Shown one piece after another: positions 51,301-63,900 of a stretch of 64,000 nucleotides of DNA (the first letter of the stretch is position 1; each line of letters begins with the position of its first letter). Source of the stretch: Sympetrum striolatum (taxonomy: Eukaryota > Arthropoda > Insecta > Odonata > Libellulidae). The position numbers were made by a program, and so were the translations under genes. The notes under the pieces were generated by a model. That model did no database searches. It saw only the letters and a program-made list of their open reading frames with translations, and was not told the DNA's origin. The stretch covers positions 90,996,254-91,060,253 of the forward strand of contig OX388343.1 of NCBI GenBank assembly GCA_947579665.1, in the 5' to 3' direction.

Positions 51301-53280
51301 TCGATTTCCTCGAATCATGTTTATCTATACCATTTTGTCTACATTTTTGTTTGTGTATAACTTTGTTTTTGTATCTAAAATAATTTCTGTTTTCGATTTT
51401 TATATTATTTTGTTACCTTTCTAAATTTTCTTTTTACTTGTATAATTTATTGTCGTATTATTATGTCAATGCTGTAGAATTTCTACTTCTGCTACTTGTT
51501 GATATAGGCGTTTTTCACTATCCTCTCATAAAGCTTCTTCTTAGGTTTCTTAGGTTTTTCCACCAAGTAACACTCGAATTGATTTCTTTAATGGTTTATG
51601 AATGTCGTAAAGTATATTCCTCATTTTACAGAAACAGAAAGATTCGAGGAATTGAAAAAATTGCTCTTTAAAAACGGACTGATCTTAAACTATAAGAAAA
51701 GAAAAAAATCCAAGAAAAATGGAATACATTCATTCCAATTTGTTCAAATTGTCAGATCATGTTCTCTATATGCTGAACTGCGATTTAATATTTTTTCTTA
51801 TAATATACTGAAAATAACTTTCATTTAGGCAGGAATCGATTTAGAAAAAAAATTCCTGATAACTTTCACTAATAATGGATCGGAGAATATCCTAATCAAG
51901 AATTAATCATCAGATATTTCTCACTCTCTAAAATATTCAGATAGACAGAAAATAAATATAGGATTGTTTCGAAATTGGTTCGGAAGGCCTTCATCAGGAC
52001 GAAAACTGATTGAACACTGTACTGCACTTTCTGCACTGTAGCCCCTTTTCCGCTCATCGCTATAAGTTACTGGTACTGAAATTTTCCATCGTGTTTTGCG
52101 AACTCCTGTGGTGAATCCCCTCTTTCTGTTCCTCCAAAATATTAATTAAACTACCATAACAGGACTTCCTTTGAAACGTAATTTGTTTGGTTGTTTGAAT
52201 TTCCTTTCAGCAAATAATACGAAAATCTTCCTTCCGCTGAGATAATAATTTACTCCCAATTATATAAGGAAATGCTATTTATGGGGAATAACCCTCTGAA
52301 AGCTGTACATAACCGTTTTGAAATTCCTCTTTTACCATCTTCTTCCTCGCTTTACTTTAGGGCTTCATTTCCTTCCTGATTTGGCACGAAAGAGAGATGA
52401 GTTCAACGACTAAGAGCAACTGACTCTAAAACGAAAGATAATTGCTGAATTGACGAATTTCCTCTGGCTGAATTCCTCTATCGGTAAATACCGCCCTAAG
52501 TTCCAATTAATACATTTGAAAGGATAAAAAATATGATACAAATATTAAGAAAAATGGAATATATATGTAACAAATAAAGGATAAAAATATGATACAAATA
52601 TTAAGAAAAATGGAATATATATGTAACAAATAAATGCTTCCATTTTGAATTCCATTCATGTAACATTTGTTTTCGACGATAAGAGCAACTTCATGAAGTC
52701 ATCACGGGGAACAAAACTTAGGAAATCAACTTTCAACTGAATATCCATTGGAATTAATTTGTTTTAGATTATAGTAAAGATGAACTGAGTCATGCATTGA
52801 ATCTTTACTTTGTGTTGCACGATGCGTCTTCCTTATGCGATTTTTGAGGAAATTCCATCAAAGGTGGCGATTCTAACATGAATCTTCGAATATGAGGTGC
52901 GTTTCAGTTAACGTTTATCTATATATTGATACAATTTTAGCTACTCCTTGGGATCCATCCTACGTATAGAGATCATTTGGGAATTTAAATGCGCATAAAT
53001 TAAAATCACAGTGAAGGGTCAAACTCTCCTCGTAGACCTAACTAGAGCCCGAATAACAAAAGAATTTTCTTCACTGGACTATTTTACGGTCTGTTGGCAG
53101 TCAGTGATGCAGATATTGCCATAAGGCCTATGCCCAAGGGATACCCCGAGAGGATGCTGAATCTAAACGTACGACTCACTTGCATCAAAATTCTATATTT
53201 GAATATCCTCGGGCCTCGCTAGAGTTATTGGACTGAGTTTCCACGATATCCTGCATACTTAGATCCCGCTCTCGTTTAGA
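42400..53280. other. Intergenic, no gene identified
   Basis: The longest frame is 147 codons at 44030-44473 (plus), overlapped by two minus-strand frames; its product is not recognisable and lacks a domain, so it is not called. Other frames (46011-46283, 51012-51273, 49575-49817) are likewise without motifs. A GTACAGTACAGTACT-rich palindromic stretch is at 48705-48755. Confidence 0.5.
52519..52632 (+). repeat. Tandem duplication, about 56-bp unit x2
   Basis: AAGGATAAAAA(A)TATGATAC through ATATATATGTAACAAATAAA is repeated back to back with one A length difference. Confidence 0.9.
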
Positions 53281-53289
53281 TTTTCACGG

Positions 53290-54060
53290 TACAGTGACCG
53301 TTTACTAGATCACGCTCCAAACATCAACTATTAGGAGCGAAGAATTGCTCAGCGGACTGTTTGATAATAAAACCCCCCGTCGCGAAAAGCGACAGAGTTT
53401 AAGTGCCTACTTATATCAGCGAATGGTTCCTTGGGATACCGGCGGGAGACGCGAAGGCCTGCGGGTAGCGCGCGCCCTATACACCCCGCCACGACGGAAT
53501 ATAGAGCGAATCTTTATATAAGCTGGTAACATCCGCGCACAGAATAAATACGATCGCAGGAAGCACCCACTCAGGAGTGGGTGTTTCGCACCCTTTCTTC
53601 TCCCCCACTCGAAACTCGGTGACCGTTGAGAGCCCCTTTAGAGGGGGGGAGCACCCTATATAAACCCTACGGTGGCTGTTTGGTGTTCTCTGACCCAACG
53701 GGGGGGCGTAAAAGGGATTCAAAGAGATCGACTTCCCTTGTGTGGGAACCCTCCGTGATGGAAGGGGACGTGGAGAGGGAGGGAAAAGAGGGTTGGGCAT
53801 GAGGGTTGGCAGTGGTGAGGGGACCCCGTGTTATGGGAGAGGGTGTTATTTGGAAGTGGGGGGAGGCGTGCTTGTTGGTCTAATTTGTATGGAGATGAGG
53901 GGTTGAGGAAATGGTAGGGAGCAATGAATTCATAGTGCGTGGAGGTCGCGGAGGGAGTTGGTGAGAACTGCGCCCCGGTGCATTCGTGCCCACGGTTTTC
54001 CCCTCCCCTGATGGGGCCCTATCGAAAAATCATGGCCTCTCCAGTTGATATCTCTGACAG
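53290..54060. other. GC/CpG-rich island
   Basis: Clearly richer in G+C and CpG than its surroundings (GCGGGTAGCGCGCGCCC near 53461), with a hairpin CACCCACTCAGGAGTGGGTG at about 53566 and a TATATAA at 53655. A minus-strand frame of 107 codons (53477-53800) is low-complexity and unrecognised. It could be a promoter island or an old insertion. Confidence 0.4.
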
Positions 54061-54129
54061 GCTTCGTGGAGCTCATGGGCGGTCTATTTAATATTTTTGG
54101 TTCGTTTCCTTGTGCATTCAAAGTAGTAA

Positions 54130-57100
54130 GATTCTAGCCATTCCTTAAAGTGGCAGATAAACCAATTGTTGTTCAAAAACGGAAAATTTCCATGATTCGC
54201 GGAACGTTGGACATTCAAAATTTCAAGGTTGGAAATCTACAAATTGTATCTTTCGGTTTTCATCTCTCTATTGAGAATGAGCGACAGAATTTCAGTTTAA
54301 ATAAATAAATTATAATAGTATATTAGTCTTTCCAAGGAAAAATAGACTTGAAAAAAGTCCGACGGGTCCGGGAATATTATTAATTGTAAATGAAAATGAG
54401 GCGCTAAATCACACTCGACACCAATCCGATTATTTCATTCACTAACATGCAAAATACGTTTTTAGTATCCGTTACAAAAGAATCATAACAAATCCTTAGT
54501 GAGCCTTAATTCTCACTCACTCTCACCAACCTTATGATGGAGTACTCCTAGAAAGGGCTTTCTTTTTCGTAGTTAAAATACTGAAAAATAGCAGTTCATA
54601 AGAGTTAGAAAGCAGTTGTGCAAGATAAGAGTGGTTCATAAGATCAAACAATGACGTAATTGATCAAAATAAGGAAATATGTCAAAAAAACATTCTCAAT
54701 TTTTAATATTTTGTATCTGAGATCATTAATTTGCTAGAGATCAATAATATTCAGAAATTCATTGCAATTCATTTGCATGACCTACGATAAGACCTACAAT
54801 AATGTTTTGTTTAGATTAATTATCCATGTTTTTATGTTTCTAATAACTTGATTTATAAATAATTGTATATTTTCCTTGCTCTTGCAAAAGTTCTACTCTT
54901 CCCGTTAGAAACAATCAAATGATTGATCAAAGGCCCCGATAAGTTTTTTAATAATAAACTCTTTTCTGTATTACATTCCGCCGTCTGCAAACATTGACAA
55001 ATTATCTTTATTCATTTGTATATATATCATATCATATTGCACCTTTTATAAAAATTAATATTTATATTGCAAAAAGTGGCTGACTTTTTCAGCTATATCA
55101 ATCTAAAATACTCTACTACTTGATGAATTGAGATCAACATCACCTATGATGATTGAAGTGAGTAAATATATGACATTAAATAATATTTTAAAATTAACTT
55201 AATTAAACAAATCCAATGAAGTTAAATTAAATGAAAGATGAATACATTTTTATCTTAGTTATATTATAATCTCACCGTTATTTATTTCTATGGAAAGGTT
55301 CTCAGTAATTTAATCTAAAACCCCATATATTTCACACTTCAAAGGTAAATAAAAAATCCACGCATACCTCCAGCGATATTTAATTAAGAAATATTTTTAT
55401 TTTGTCCACACAATTAGCTCGAATTGCTCAATTTCTCTAATCAACAATAGAATTGATAATTCAATACATTTGGGAATTATCTCATCTATGAGCGTTTGCA
55501 ACTTTGGCGATAGCTGCATAACGACAGCAATCTTCATCGATTTCAGTTTCTCGATCGTAAATAAAAAGAATGGAATCAGGAAATTGGCACACGATATCTT
55601 AGAAGCCAGAATAACTTTCTTGATTACAGCTCTCTACATGTTTTTTCTTTACGTTTTACGCATTCAAACAAGACCTTAGAAAAACCACGTCGTTATCATG
55701 TTGACAGACAGGAGATTCCTCTCCCTTGGACGTTGAACTCGCTCTATACTTAGGGCAGAGATGGGTTACTGACTCCTTATCGAAGTGCATGGGCTGCGTT
55801 GAGTAATCTTCGCATTCTCTAAAAAAAACATAGAAAATGCCGTCATGAGAACATCCTATCAATTGGAGCTTTTCACTTTGATATTTTAGCCCGTTAGTTT
55901 AACGATTTAAATATCTGATTCAATTTGATCACTATGTGATGCCGCGGAAAATTATATCCAAGGGTCGAATAAAAAATTATGAAAGTTCACGATCTTCGTC
56001 TTTAAAGAGGCATTCAGGATATAGTGTATAAACACCCTCTAAAGGCTTCGATATGTTCTCTTAGATATAGATATATACCTCGTGAGCCGACACAGGCGTA
56101 TGGTAGAGGAAGTCTTCAAAATTCAATTCGGACTTGACTACCAATCAACTTTACAGTACGTTTCTTTTTCGCCTATCTATTTCTTCTGACCAATGAATGT
56201 TTTGAATAACCTTCCACTCGAGGAAAGAAGTATTTAATAAACATCTAAGCAATACACGCAAATATTTGAAAATTACAATGATGTTTGTTAAAAAAACAAT
56301 GTGAACTAGAAATCGAAACACCGTAAGTAATATTTTCTTAATCAAATTATCTACAAATTACCGAATAATATGAAAAATGAGCTTAGTGACCTCGAAAACT
56401 CGATAGCAGAATTTCAAAAAATTGAAAATATCTCTTGTGAAGACTAATAAAAGATTATTTGCAAATTGGCGTCAACAGTATCGGTTTCTTCAAATTCACT
56501 GCTGAAGTAAGGTGACATTAACTCGCTTTATGGCTACAAATTGTTGAGTTATCTGAGCCGATAGTCATTTCTATAATTCTGAAGTATTCCATTGGTTCGA
56601 GATATCAAAGTTATTGGAAGAGGCATTATCGCTCCATCGTTCAACAGAGTAAAAATCCTAGAATTTCACATGCTATATTAGTGATGTAGTTAGTAGGAAT
56701 ACTTTACGGAAAGCAAACTTATTCAGCCTGTTTAGTATCTTAAATTCAAGTTTTCGATCAACCTTATTTTAGGCTTCAATTATCTCCGATATCCATGTGC
56801 TGATATTTTATAAATATCCACACTCCTAGTCAGTATCCTAACATGAATACTGCTTGCAAAAGTATCTTTACCTTATACCTATATCTATACTGACGTTAGG
56901 TATGGTGATATCTCGTATGTTCCATTTTATTACTTAATCGTCCGTCGCTACCGCTATGAAATGCATTTTGTCCCCTTTAAAAGCCTAAGACTAAAATTCA
57001 GATTTCTAAATTTTGATAGTTTTAGTAAAAAATTAATTTTATCCTGTGTGACTAAGGCACTTCGAATGACAATTTTGGATTTTTCTATCTGCTTATTACA

Positions 57101-57475
57101 ATATTTACAACGTAAAATGATTTATAAACATGCCATACAAATTTTGCAAAGAATTTCCCCCCTTAGGCTCATTTGGTAGCTATAAATTTCTCAATTTCGA
57201 ATTGGGACAAAAGCATAATTCCAACTTGAGATCTGAAGATATCCAAACGTGGAAATCCTGTCCTGTATCTTACACTTATTATTATCAAAGAAAGCTAATC
57301 TTTTTACGCATCGGAAAGAACTTTTCTATAATTCCCTTGCCTAGGATTTTGTTTAGTAATGCAAATAGAAATTCGACTTTTTTGTTAATACACATCCAAG
57401 GGAGAAGAGCGATAAAGAAAATGGGGTGGTGAATTTCAAGACCCGGTGTTTTAACATTCCAAAAGACTGAGCCAA
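54130..57475. other. AT-rich intergenic, no gene seen
   Basis: Several 60-100 codon frames on both strands (for example 57130-57432), none with a recognisable motif. Confidence 0.5.
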
Positions 57476-57479
57476 CGAA

Positions 57480-58070
57480 CATTGCACGACCTTCCCCAAG
57501 AACGCGCTCATTCCTACGATTTAAATTCGCTTCCGCCCATCCTTTTATTCCCTTTCCCGTTGGTTTCGAAGGGAGCCTTATCTAACGCTTCCGGTCAGAA
57601 GCGTTTAGTTCCTACCCTTCTGTCGAACGGAGGGAGGCCACCGCAACAACACGCATATATAGATCGTCGTTTGGGAAAAGGACCCAGAAGGGCAGTCCCG
57701 ACCGCAAGAAAAGAATGGACCGAACAAAGTGGAAGAAATTTAAACTCATCCCGTACACGTCATCCATCCGAACGACTGTTGCAGTCTTGTACATGTTGAA
57801 GGCTTATTGGATGACCAATTACCTCTTTCGGGCCGTGGGGAAGTGGACAGGGCATAAATGAGATGGATAGGGGAGATGGTGGTGCTTGAAATGCACGGGG
57901 GCGGCGGGATGGAGGTCACGTGACGGGTTCTCCCCTACGCCTCTAATAGGAAAATTAGGGATGGCTCTGATAAGCATTCCGGAGGGGAGCAGCGGTTGCT
58001 ATGGCAGACGAACCAAGGGAAATGCAGTAGACGACCGATTATCCAAGAATGGGAATTTTCCGAAGGATTG
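57480..58070. other. GC-rich stretch upstream of the inverted-repeat SINE element
   Basis: Higher G+C than its surroundings, with a 105-codon plus frame (57482-57799) of basic, low-information composition. Not recognised as a gene. Confidence 0.4.
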
Positions 58071-58074
58071 ACGG

Positions 58075-58216
58075 GAAAAAGTCTTGCAAGCCCAGGGCTT
58101 GAACCCGGATCTTCTACTCTGCGAGATGGCCCTATGGGTTAGAGCATCCACCCGGCAAGTGGAAGATCCGGGTTCAGACAGGGAAAATACCACCCTGGCC
58201 TCCCAAGACTTTTTTC
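58075..58216. repeat. Inverted-repeat element enclosing a tRNA-like promoter
   Basis: Ends AAAAAGTCTTG and CAAGACTTTTTT are inverted; inside, CTTGAACCCGGATCTTCTAC (58098 on) is inverted against GTGGAAGATCCGGGTTCAG (58158 on). The plus-strand half carries TATGGGTTAGAGCATCC and box B GGGTTCAGAC, so it is a tRNA-derived sequence folded against its own reverse. Confidence 0.6.
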
Positions 58217-58339
58217 ACCTTCTTTACTACTTGAGCATTTTCCTGGGTCACTCTATCATAAATAAAACTCTGCCAATTTCTTTCCTTACCTATCATTTGT
58301 CTTTTACAAAAAGCATTTGCACATGGGTATTTCACATAT

Positions 58340-59235
58340 CCTACATTATATGAGAAACTTAAAAGGTAAGAAAGCAAAGGAATTGGGGTACCTAACCTTA
58401 GTTAGGCCGATCTTAGAATATGCTACAACGGTGTGAGATCCTCATGAGAATTGTCGCGTAAAGAAATTAGAAAAAGTTCAAAGAAAAGCAGCTCGTTACG
58501 TTATGGGTAGATTTAAGAAAACAGATAGCGTGTCAGAAATGTTAAAGATTCTAGGATGGGAATCGCTGGAGAAGAGGAGGAAAACAAACAGGGTGTATTT
58601 ACCAGATAGTTGCAGGTAATAAGGGATGGGAAAGTTTTAAAAGTTTATTAGAAACACCAAACCTTTTAGGAAGAAGTCATAACCAAAAATAAAACTTAGG
58701 CCGCAAAGAATCAATATAGCTAAACACTCTTTCTTGAATAGAGGCATAGCAGAGTGGAACAAGTTACCTGGGACGCTCTTTGAGTCCCTTCCTAAAAATC
58801 CAAAATCATTTAACAAGAAATGTTCTTTATTGTTGTAGTGTGAAATTACTAGTTTATGTTCAGATAATTGTGGAATGGGTGTTTACCTTTGCAGACGAAA
58901 TGTGGGAGGAGTAGGGGACTGCCTGGTACGGTGATGTACGGCGGGGACTTCGTGTGCCCCGCCACGGAAGCCGTGAAGGAACCCTGAAAAATCTCGGATG
59001 ACCTGCAACGATATTTTTTATTGTTCTTTATATTTATATATATATACAAAAAATATAAGATATTGGTATGATTATTTACAGTAATTTGATTATTTTCTTT
59101 TATTGGTATTATTAATTTATTGTATTATTTATGGAATGTGTATTAATTACAAATTGTATTTTTTTATATATTGAGATTAGCTGCCACCAGACTGCTGTCT
59201 AACTGCGGCGAAAATTGTAAATAAATAAATATAGG
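58340..59235 (+). pseudogene. LINE ORF2 C-terminus and 3' UTR (CR1/Jockey-like)
   Basis: Reads MRNLKGKKAKELGYLTLVRP, then ILEYATTV, a stop in place of W, DPHE, KVQRKAARYVMGRF, KILGWESLEKRRK, and after a shift HSFLNRGIAEWNKLPGTLFE. This is the usual C-terminal block of arthropod LINEs whose transcripts end ..CTGTCTAACTGCGGCGAAAA followed by a TAAATAAATA tail at about 59220. 5'-truncated and broken. Confidence 0.8.
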
Positions 59236-59460
59236 AACACTATCGCTTGTAACTTAAACTTGCTCTATGTTTCTAGAAAACAACAAAATCAGCTTAGGAG
59301 TCATAGTTTTTTTCAGGCGTAGCGAATTCTCTCTGTTTAATAAAAGATTCATCTTCGCTCGAATTAATGAGTAAACCACATGTGGGCTTTCTTCATAGGA
59401 CTTCAATATACTTTGGATTATGAATTTATTTCCCCGAAATGGCACATATAAAAGGCTTTC

Positions 59461-59575
59461 GGATACCCGATTGGGTAACGCCTCTCGCCTTTGATGAAAA
59501 CGGTTCCGGGTTCGATTCCTGGTGTGTGAGCCACTGCTCTCGAAGAATATTCGTATAACTACCACTACTACCATT
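59461..59575 (+). repeat. tRNA-derived SINE head, plus strand
   Basis: GGATACCCGATTGGGTAACG (box A-like) and CCGGGTTCGATTCCTGG (box B) lie about 45 bp apart. Ends in ACTACCACTACTACC. Closest to the head at 35088. Confidence 0.65.
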
Positions 59576-59579
59576 TAAA

Positions 59580-60790
59580 AATCAAGAACTAAGAGTAAAG
59601 AAATCGATATTACACCCATTTCCATGCATGAGATTATTTAATACCATGAACTTATCATATTCTGATCAGCGATCAACCACTAATATCCCTGTTAATGGCT
59701 CGATAATACTAGAATGAGAAATAGAATAACTCCTTGAGCAGTGATCAAAGCTCTCTAATGGCTTGGGAATATAAATCGATCGAAAAATCGAGGAAGGGGC
59801 CAAATTTTGATTAGAGTTACTGAGGAACCCATGAATGAGTGGCGATGAGGGCAGAACATCTGTGGGGTCGCGATGTCAAAAGTTTAACCTCCGAAACGCA
59901 CACGCAACTGGTGAAAAAATGCATGAATGCAAAGACAAAGGGAAGGACCCCTATGAAAGGGAGAGTGGGCTCTTTACGTAAATAAAGTGAGCAAGGGTTT
60001 TTTGTGAAGCCGTCCCTAGAGGAACAAAGGGAAGGGATGCCCTTCTACAAAAAAGGGTTCCCGCACCCACGTGCACTCTTGAATTGAACGTACGGATATC
60101 GTTACGGAAATTGGATATCTCACCGTTTGCCTACTCACCCAACTCTCATTGACTATAATATTTTTCCAATAAAATCTGATCAGTAAGTCTTCGCTGTGTG
60201 GAATTTCATTGCTGTTAGCTAATGATGAAAATACAATTTGAAACTAGTTTCAAAAACATAATATTTATATAGTATTTATGTTATGAATTAATATATATAT
60301 AATATAATAAAATAATAATTAATTAATATATATAATAAAACTTTACCTCTGTCACGGCGCATGGGTACGTGAATAAGATTTAGGGGAACATTTCGTAATA
60401 ATGAAAGTATTAAATTAAGCGATCGAAAAGAAAATATTGATTGAAAAATGGGGAAATCCGTTTATTAAATCTCGTTCGCTAATTAGACTTTTCCTTGATG
60501 AGATCTTGAAATTGACAAGAGCGACGCATTAAAACTGTCCACAGTATTTTATTGTTCAGTAGATACGGAACCTGCTTCGACACTCCATGAAATATGAAAG
60601 GGAAAAATATTAAAATATATTTCTTATTGCTCGATAGATAGTAGTCGTCAACAAGCCAACGAAATGTTATGGAAAAATAACACAATAACTTCAACAGTGT
60701 GGAAGTTTACTGCATTATTTTTCCATAACCTTATAATGTCCTTCCACGAAGTTTGGCCTGACATGATAGTATTTAAACAAACGAAAGTTC
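59580..60790. other. Intergenic, no gene seen
   Basis: Includes an extremely AT-rich palindromic tract (AATTAATATATATATAATAT and its continuation) at about 60285-60345. Confidence 0.5.
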
Positions 60791-60794
60791 GATT

Positions 60795-60960
60795 TCAGAA
60801 CTTTTTGGTATTGATATAAATTAAATATAATATCACGCTTCCCTTAGGAACGCCTGCGTTTACATTTGCAGCTTGTGATGTTTGTTCACCGATCCTCACA
60901 TTTATAGTTCTATCACTAAGGTGTAATTTTCCCTTACCTGGGTTATTCATGCATGTAAAT
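60795..60960 (-). pseudogene. Jockey-like RT fragment
   Basis: On the minus strand: LHLSDRTINVRIGEQTSQAA, then NVNAGVPKGSVILYLIYINT. This matches the FL..R...V..G.......V.AGVPQGSVL.P.LY.IY block. Only about 55 codons survive. Confidence 0.75.
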
Positions 60961-60989
60961 ATGTAAAAATATTTTGGATAGACCATGCA

Positions 60990-63900
60990 TCAACATTCGG
61001 ATGCCTCATATAAATAGAGTTTTTCTGAATACCCCAGAAAACTCAGTAAAAACAAAATACCCTTTTTATAATACATAGCAATTGGCAATCCTAATCCTCC
61101 TCTTGTCCATAATCGGATCAACGTGTCGAAAAAGATTTCTCTTTATATAGCTCTCCATTGAATAAATCTTTGTTGTTTCTTCTGCGGGAGATATGTATAA
61201 CGTTTATTCTGAGAGCTTATCTCAATCCCATCCCTTGTGAGACCACTGATCGAATCAGTTGATGAATTCATATTCTCGTACGGCCGTTAAAATAAAAACC
61301 TCTCGGTATCGTACGCGCTCTTAACGCATGGACTAGCAGAAAGGTGTTCCCTCGAACCTATGGCCTCCTGCAGCTATTGATGGATCGAACGAGAATAAAG
61401 GAATACACGCACGAAGAAAAAATCCTGTATCTCGTTACCAATAGGTCTTTAACCCCGCACGGAGGTTTCCCTTCAATCGCTCCATGGTCAATCTCTCAGT
61501 GAGGGAAAGCAGATGGTTTGGCACAATGCGACGGGGCGTGGGAAAAACTGACTGTTACTCCTTTGTGGCGAAAAAAAGGCTCTGCTTGGGGACCTATTAT
61601 CGGCGAAAGGGCGCGTGTCGGCTCCATTAACAGATTTTGGAGTGGCACCATCCCTCTCAAAGAGATCGTGATATCCGACTGATTAAGACTGACGTTTAAT
61701 GTGTCCTTTAATTGATAGATAATAGAGGGTTAGAGTAACGAATGGTGGCAGGCGCTGGGAAAGAGGGGACCACGAGAGGGGTCGGTTAGGGCGTGAATGG
61801 CGGGAGGCGACGCCCACGAACAATAGGGCTGGTAAATGTGAAGGATGGCATACTGTCCGAAGATTTAAAGCGGATTTTCCGATTATTTGTCTGCTTAATT
61901 TCCCTATTCAACATCATTACTAGCTTTTCAACAGGAATTTTGAAACTGGAGATACATTCAAATCCTTTGCCAGGGAGGAAGATTAGTGGTTTAGCTCATG
62001 CGTTGAAGTAGCACTGTGGTTATCATTACATTATATTGAAAGAAAATTATCTTTTGATAAAGAACATGGAGCACGATCCATACTCTATTTAAAGCTCAAG
62101 ATTCGTTTTTTACTAATATTGCATGACAGAATATATTAAGAAATGATATTGGGCGATGAGAAATGTAGAATTTTAAGGTAATTATAATTCCTATTTTAAT
62201 TTTACGCTTGCTTGTTTGAAATTGAGTCTTCATTATTTTGTCTTCAAATGGTAAATGATGGTCAAGTATGAGTTAGTTAATTTTTTTGACGCAGTATCAA
62301 ATAATTAATCTTGGAACCAAATATCTAAAAAGTTGGCGTAAAGTAGTTCATATAATAAATTCGATATTTTTCTAACACATATGAGAGTGGTTACTATTCT
62401 TCTTTCAAATATTCTCAAATTATTGAGAAAGAAAATACTATTAAAGCTTCTTGGGGTCATTGCTTCAGCTCCATGTTTCTTTACTATTAGTATTATTATT
62501 TTATATCGTATAAAAATTAATGTATGGAATCATCCTTGATTTGAGATTACTTTTGTACGCATGATAGGTTTGCTTAGATTCTCGAACTCGGTTTTGAACC
62601 GTAGATTTTTGAATTCCGTGTTCTTCTTACATTTTAAAAATTTATTTGGACACCCGGTTATTTTAATTTGTAAAAATTTTTTAAGTTTAATTATTTTTAT
62701 TGGTTAGCCAAAGTTTTCAATTGAAGTGTCCAATATATGAAATTCTTGATGTTTTAAAATGAAAAACTTTCTCTCTCTTCATACTCAATTGTATTTTCAT
62801 TATGTCTGGTTCTGATTATATGAATGTTCCCCTAGCTTCGATAGAGATGTCAAATCAATAACATTTTGAGTCATCCAGTATTTTTCCAGCCATTGGGGAG
62901 TCGACGAGGCATCTCTTGAAAGGGGTTATCAATTGGCCATTAAAGAAATAACTATTTTAAATGCATGCTTTATTATAAAAGTACAAATTTTAGCCTTCAC
63001 ATAACCAGTAGTAATTATTTAATAAACATTAATTAATTTCCTCTCCGAAAAATTCCGACTAAATTGAATTTAAATGGCTTTGGGGGGAAATGGACAGTTC
63101 CGTAGTATGCCTTGCGTCGGGTAGAAAAATGGTTCAGCATGACCATATACACATATAGAATAATTATTTTAAACCACCTTCTAAATGCAAGTTTTTAATC
63201 TAAAGCTTAACCATAAGTTCCAATTACTCCAGAATATATAAGCGAGGAGTATCATGCGAAAAATAAGGAGATAAATTGTTTACGCTGTACGATATCGAGT
63301 CCCACAAAAATATACACATAAAGTCTTTAGAAAAACCTTCCGGGTGCTACAAGTTGTTCCTTACGAGCTTAAAATTTGGCTATTGTTGAGTGGTCTGAAT
63401 TTTTTCGAGAGATAGCAAAATAGGACTATATACCTCTTTATGATACGAGGATCTGAACTGCCACATTGTATGTGTGCAATTCATCGTTTTCTGTAATTAA
63501 GTTATCGAGGAAATAACACGCATTATTTTGAACCAAAAGACTTTTGCAACGTTCGATCTCCAGCTTTCATTGACCGCTTTTCGAGCTATATACTTAACTT
63601 TAAACCAGCATATCCTCTTAAACGGGAAATTGCCCAAAAATAGAACTTGTTTCAGTACCTCGTTTTTAAACCTTTGAAACAACTTCTTTGCCGATTCAAG
63701 GGCACCATTAAAAGCTTGACAAAGACTCGGATTTTGTCAGACAGCGAAAACTTTCACCATTTCCGATCACGATGCTCTATGAAAAACATCCTGATCTTCG
63801 AACTCCGTTATCGGGCAATAAGTTACCTTGGAAATAATGCGCTGAGAGGAGATGAGGCATTGGAGAAGCGAAGGACGGAAGGCGTCTCCTCCTCTGCGAG

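Noticed and set aside
53477..53800. 107-codon minus ORF, proline-rich
   Set aside because: Low-complexity composition from a GC-rich island; no domain or splice context.
57482..57799. 105-codon plus ORF
   Set aside because: GC-rich, basic composition with an overlapping minus frame and no recognisable family.
61793..62011. LINE RT C-terminus (RRRPRTIGLVNVKDG)
   Set aside because: Only about 15 residues resemble it; not enough to call.
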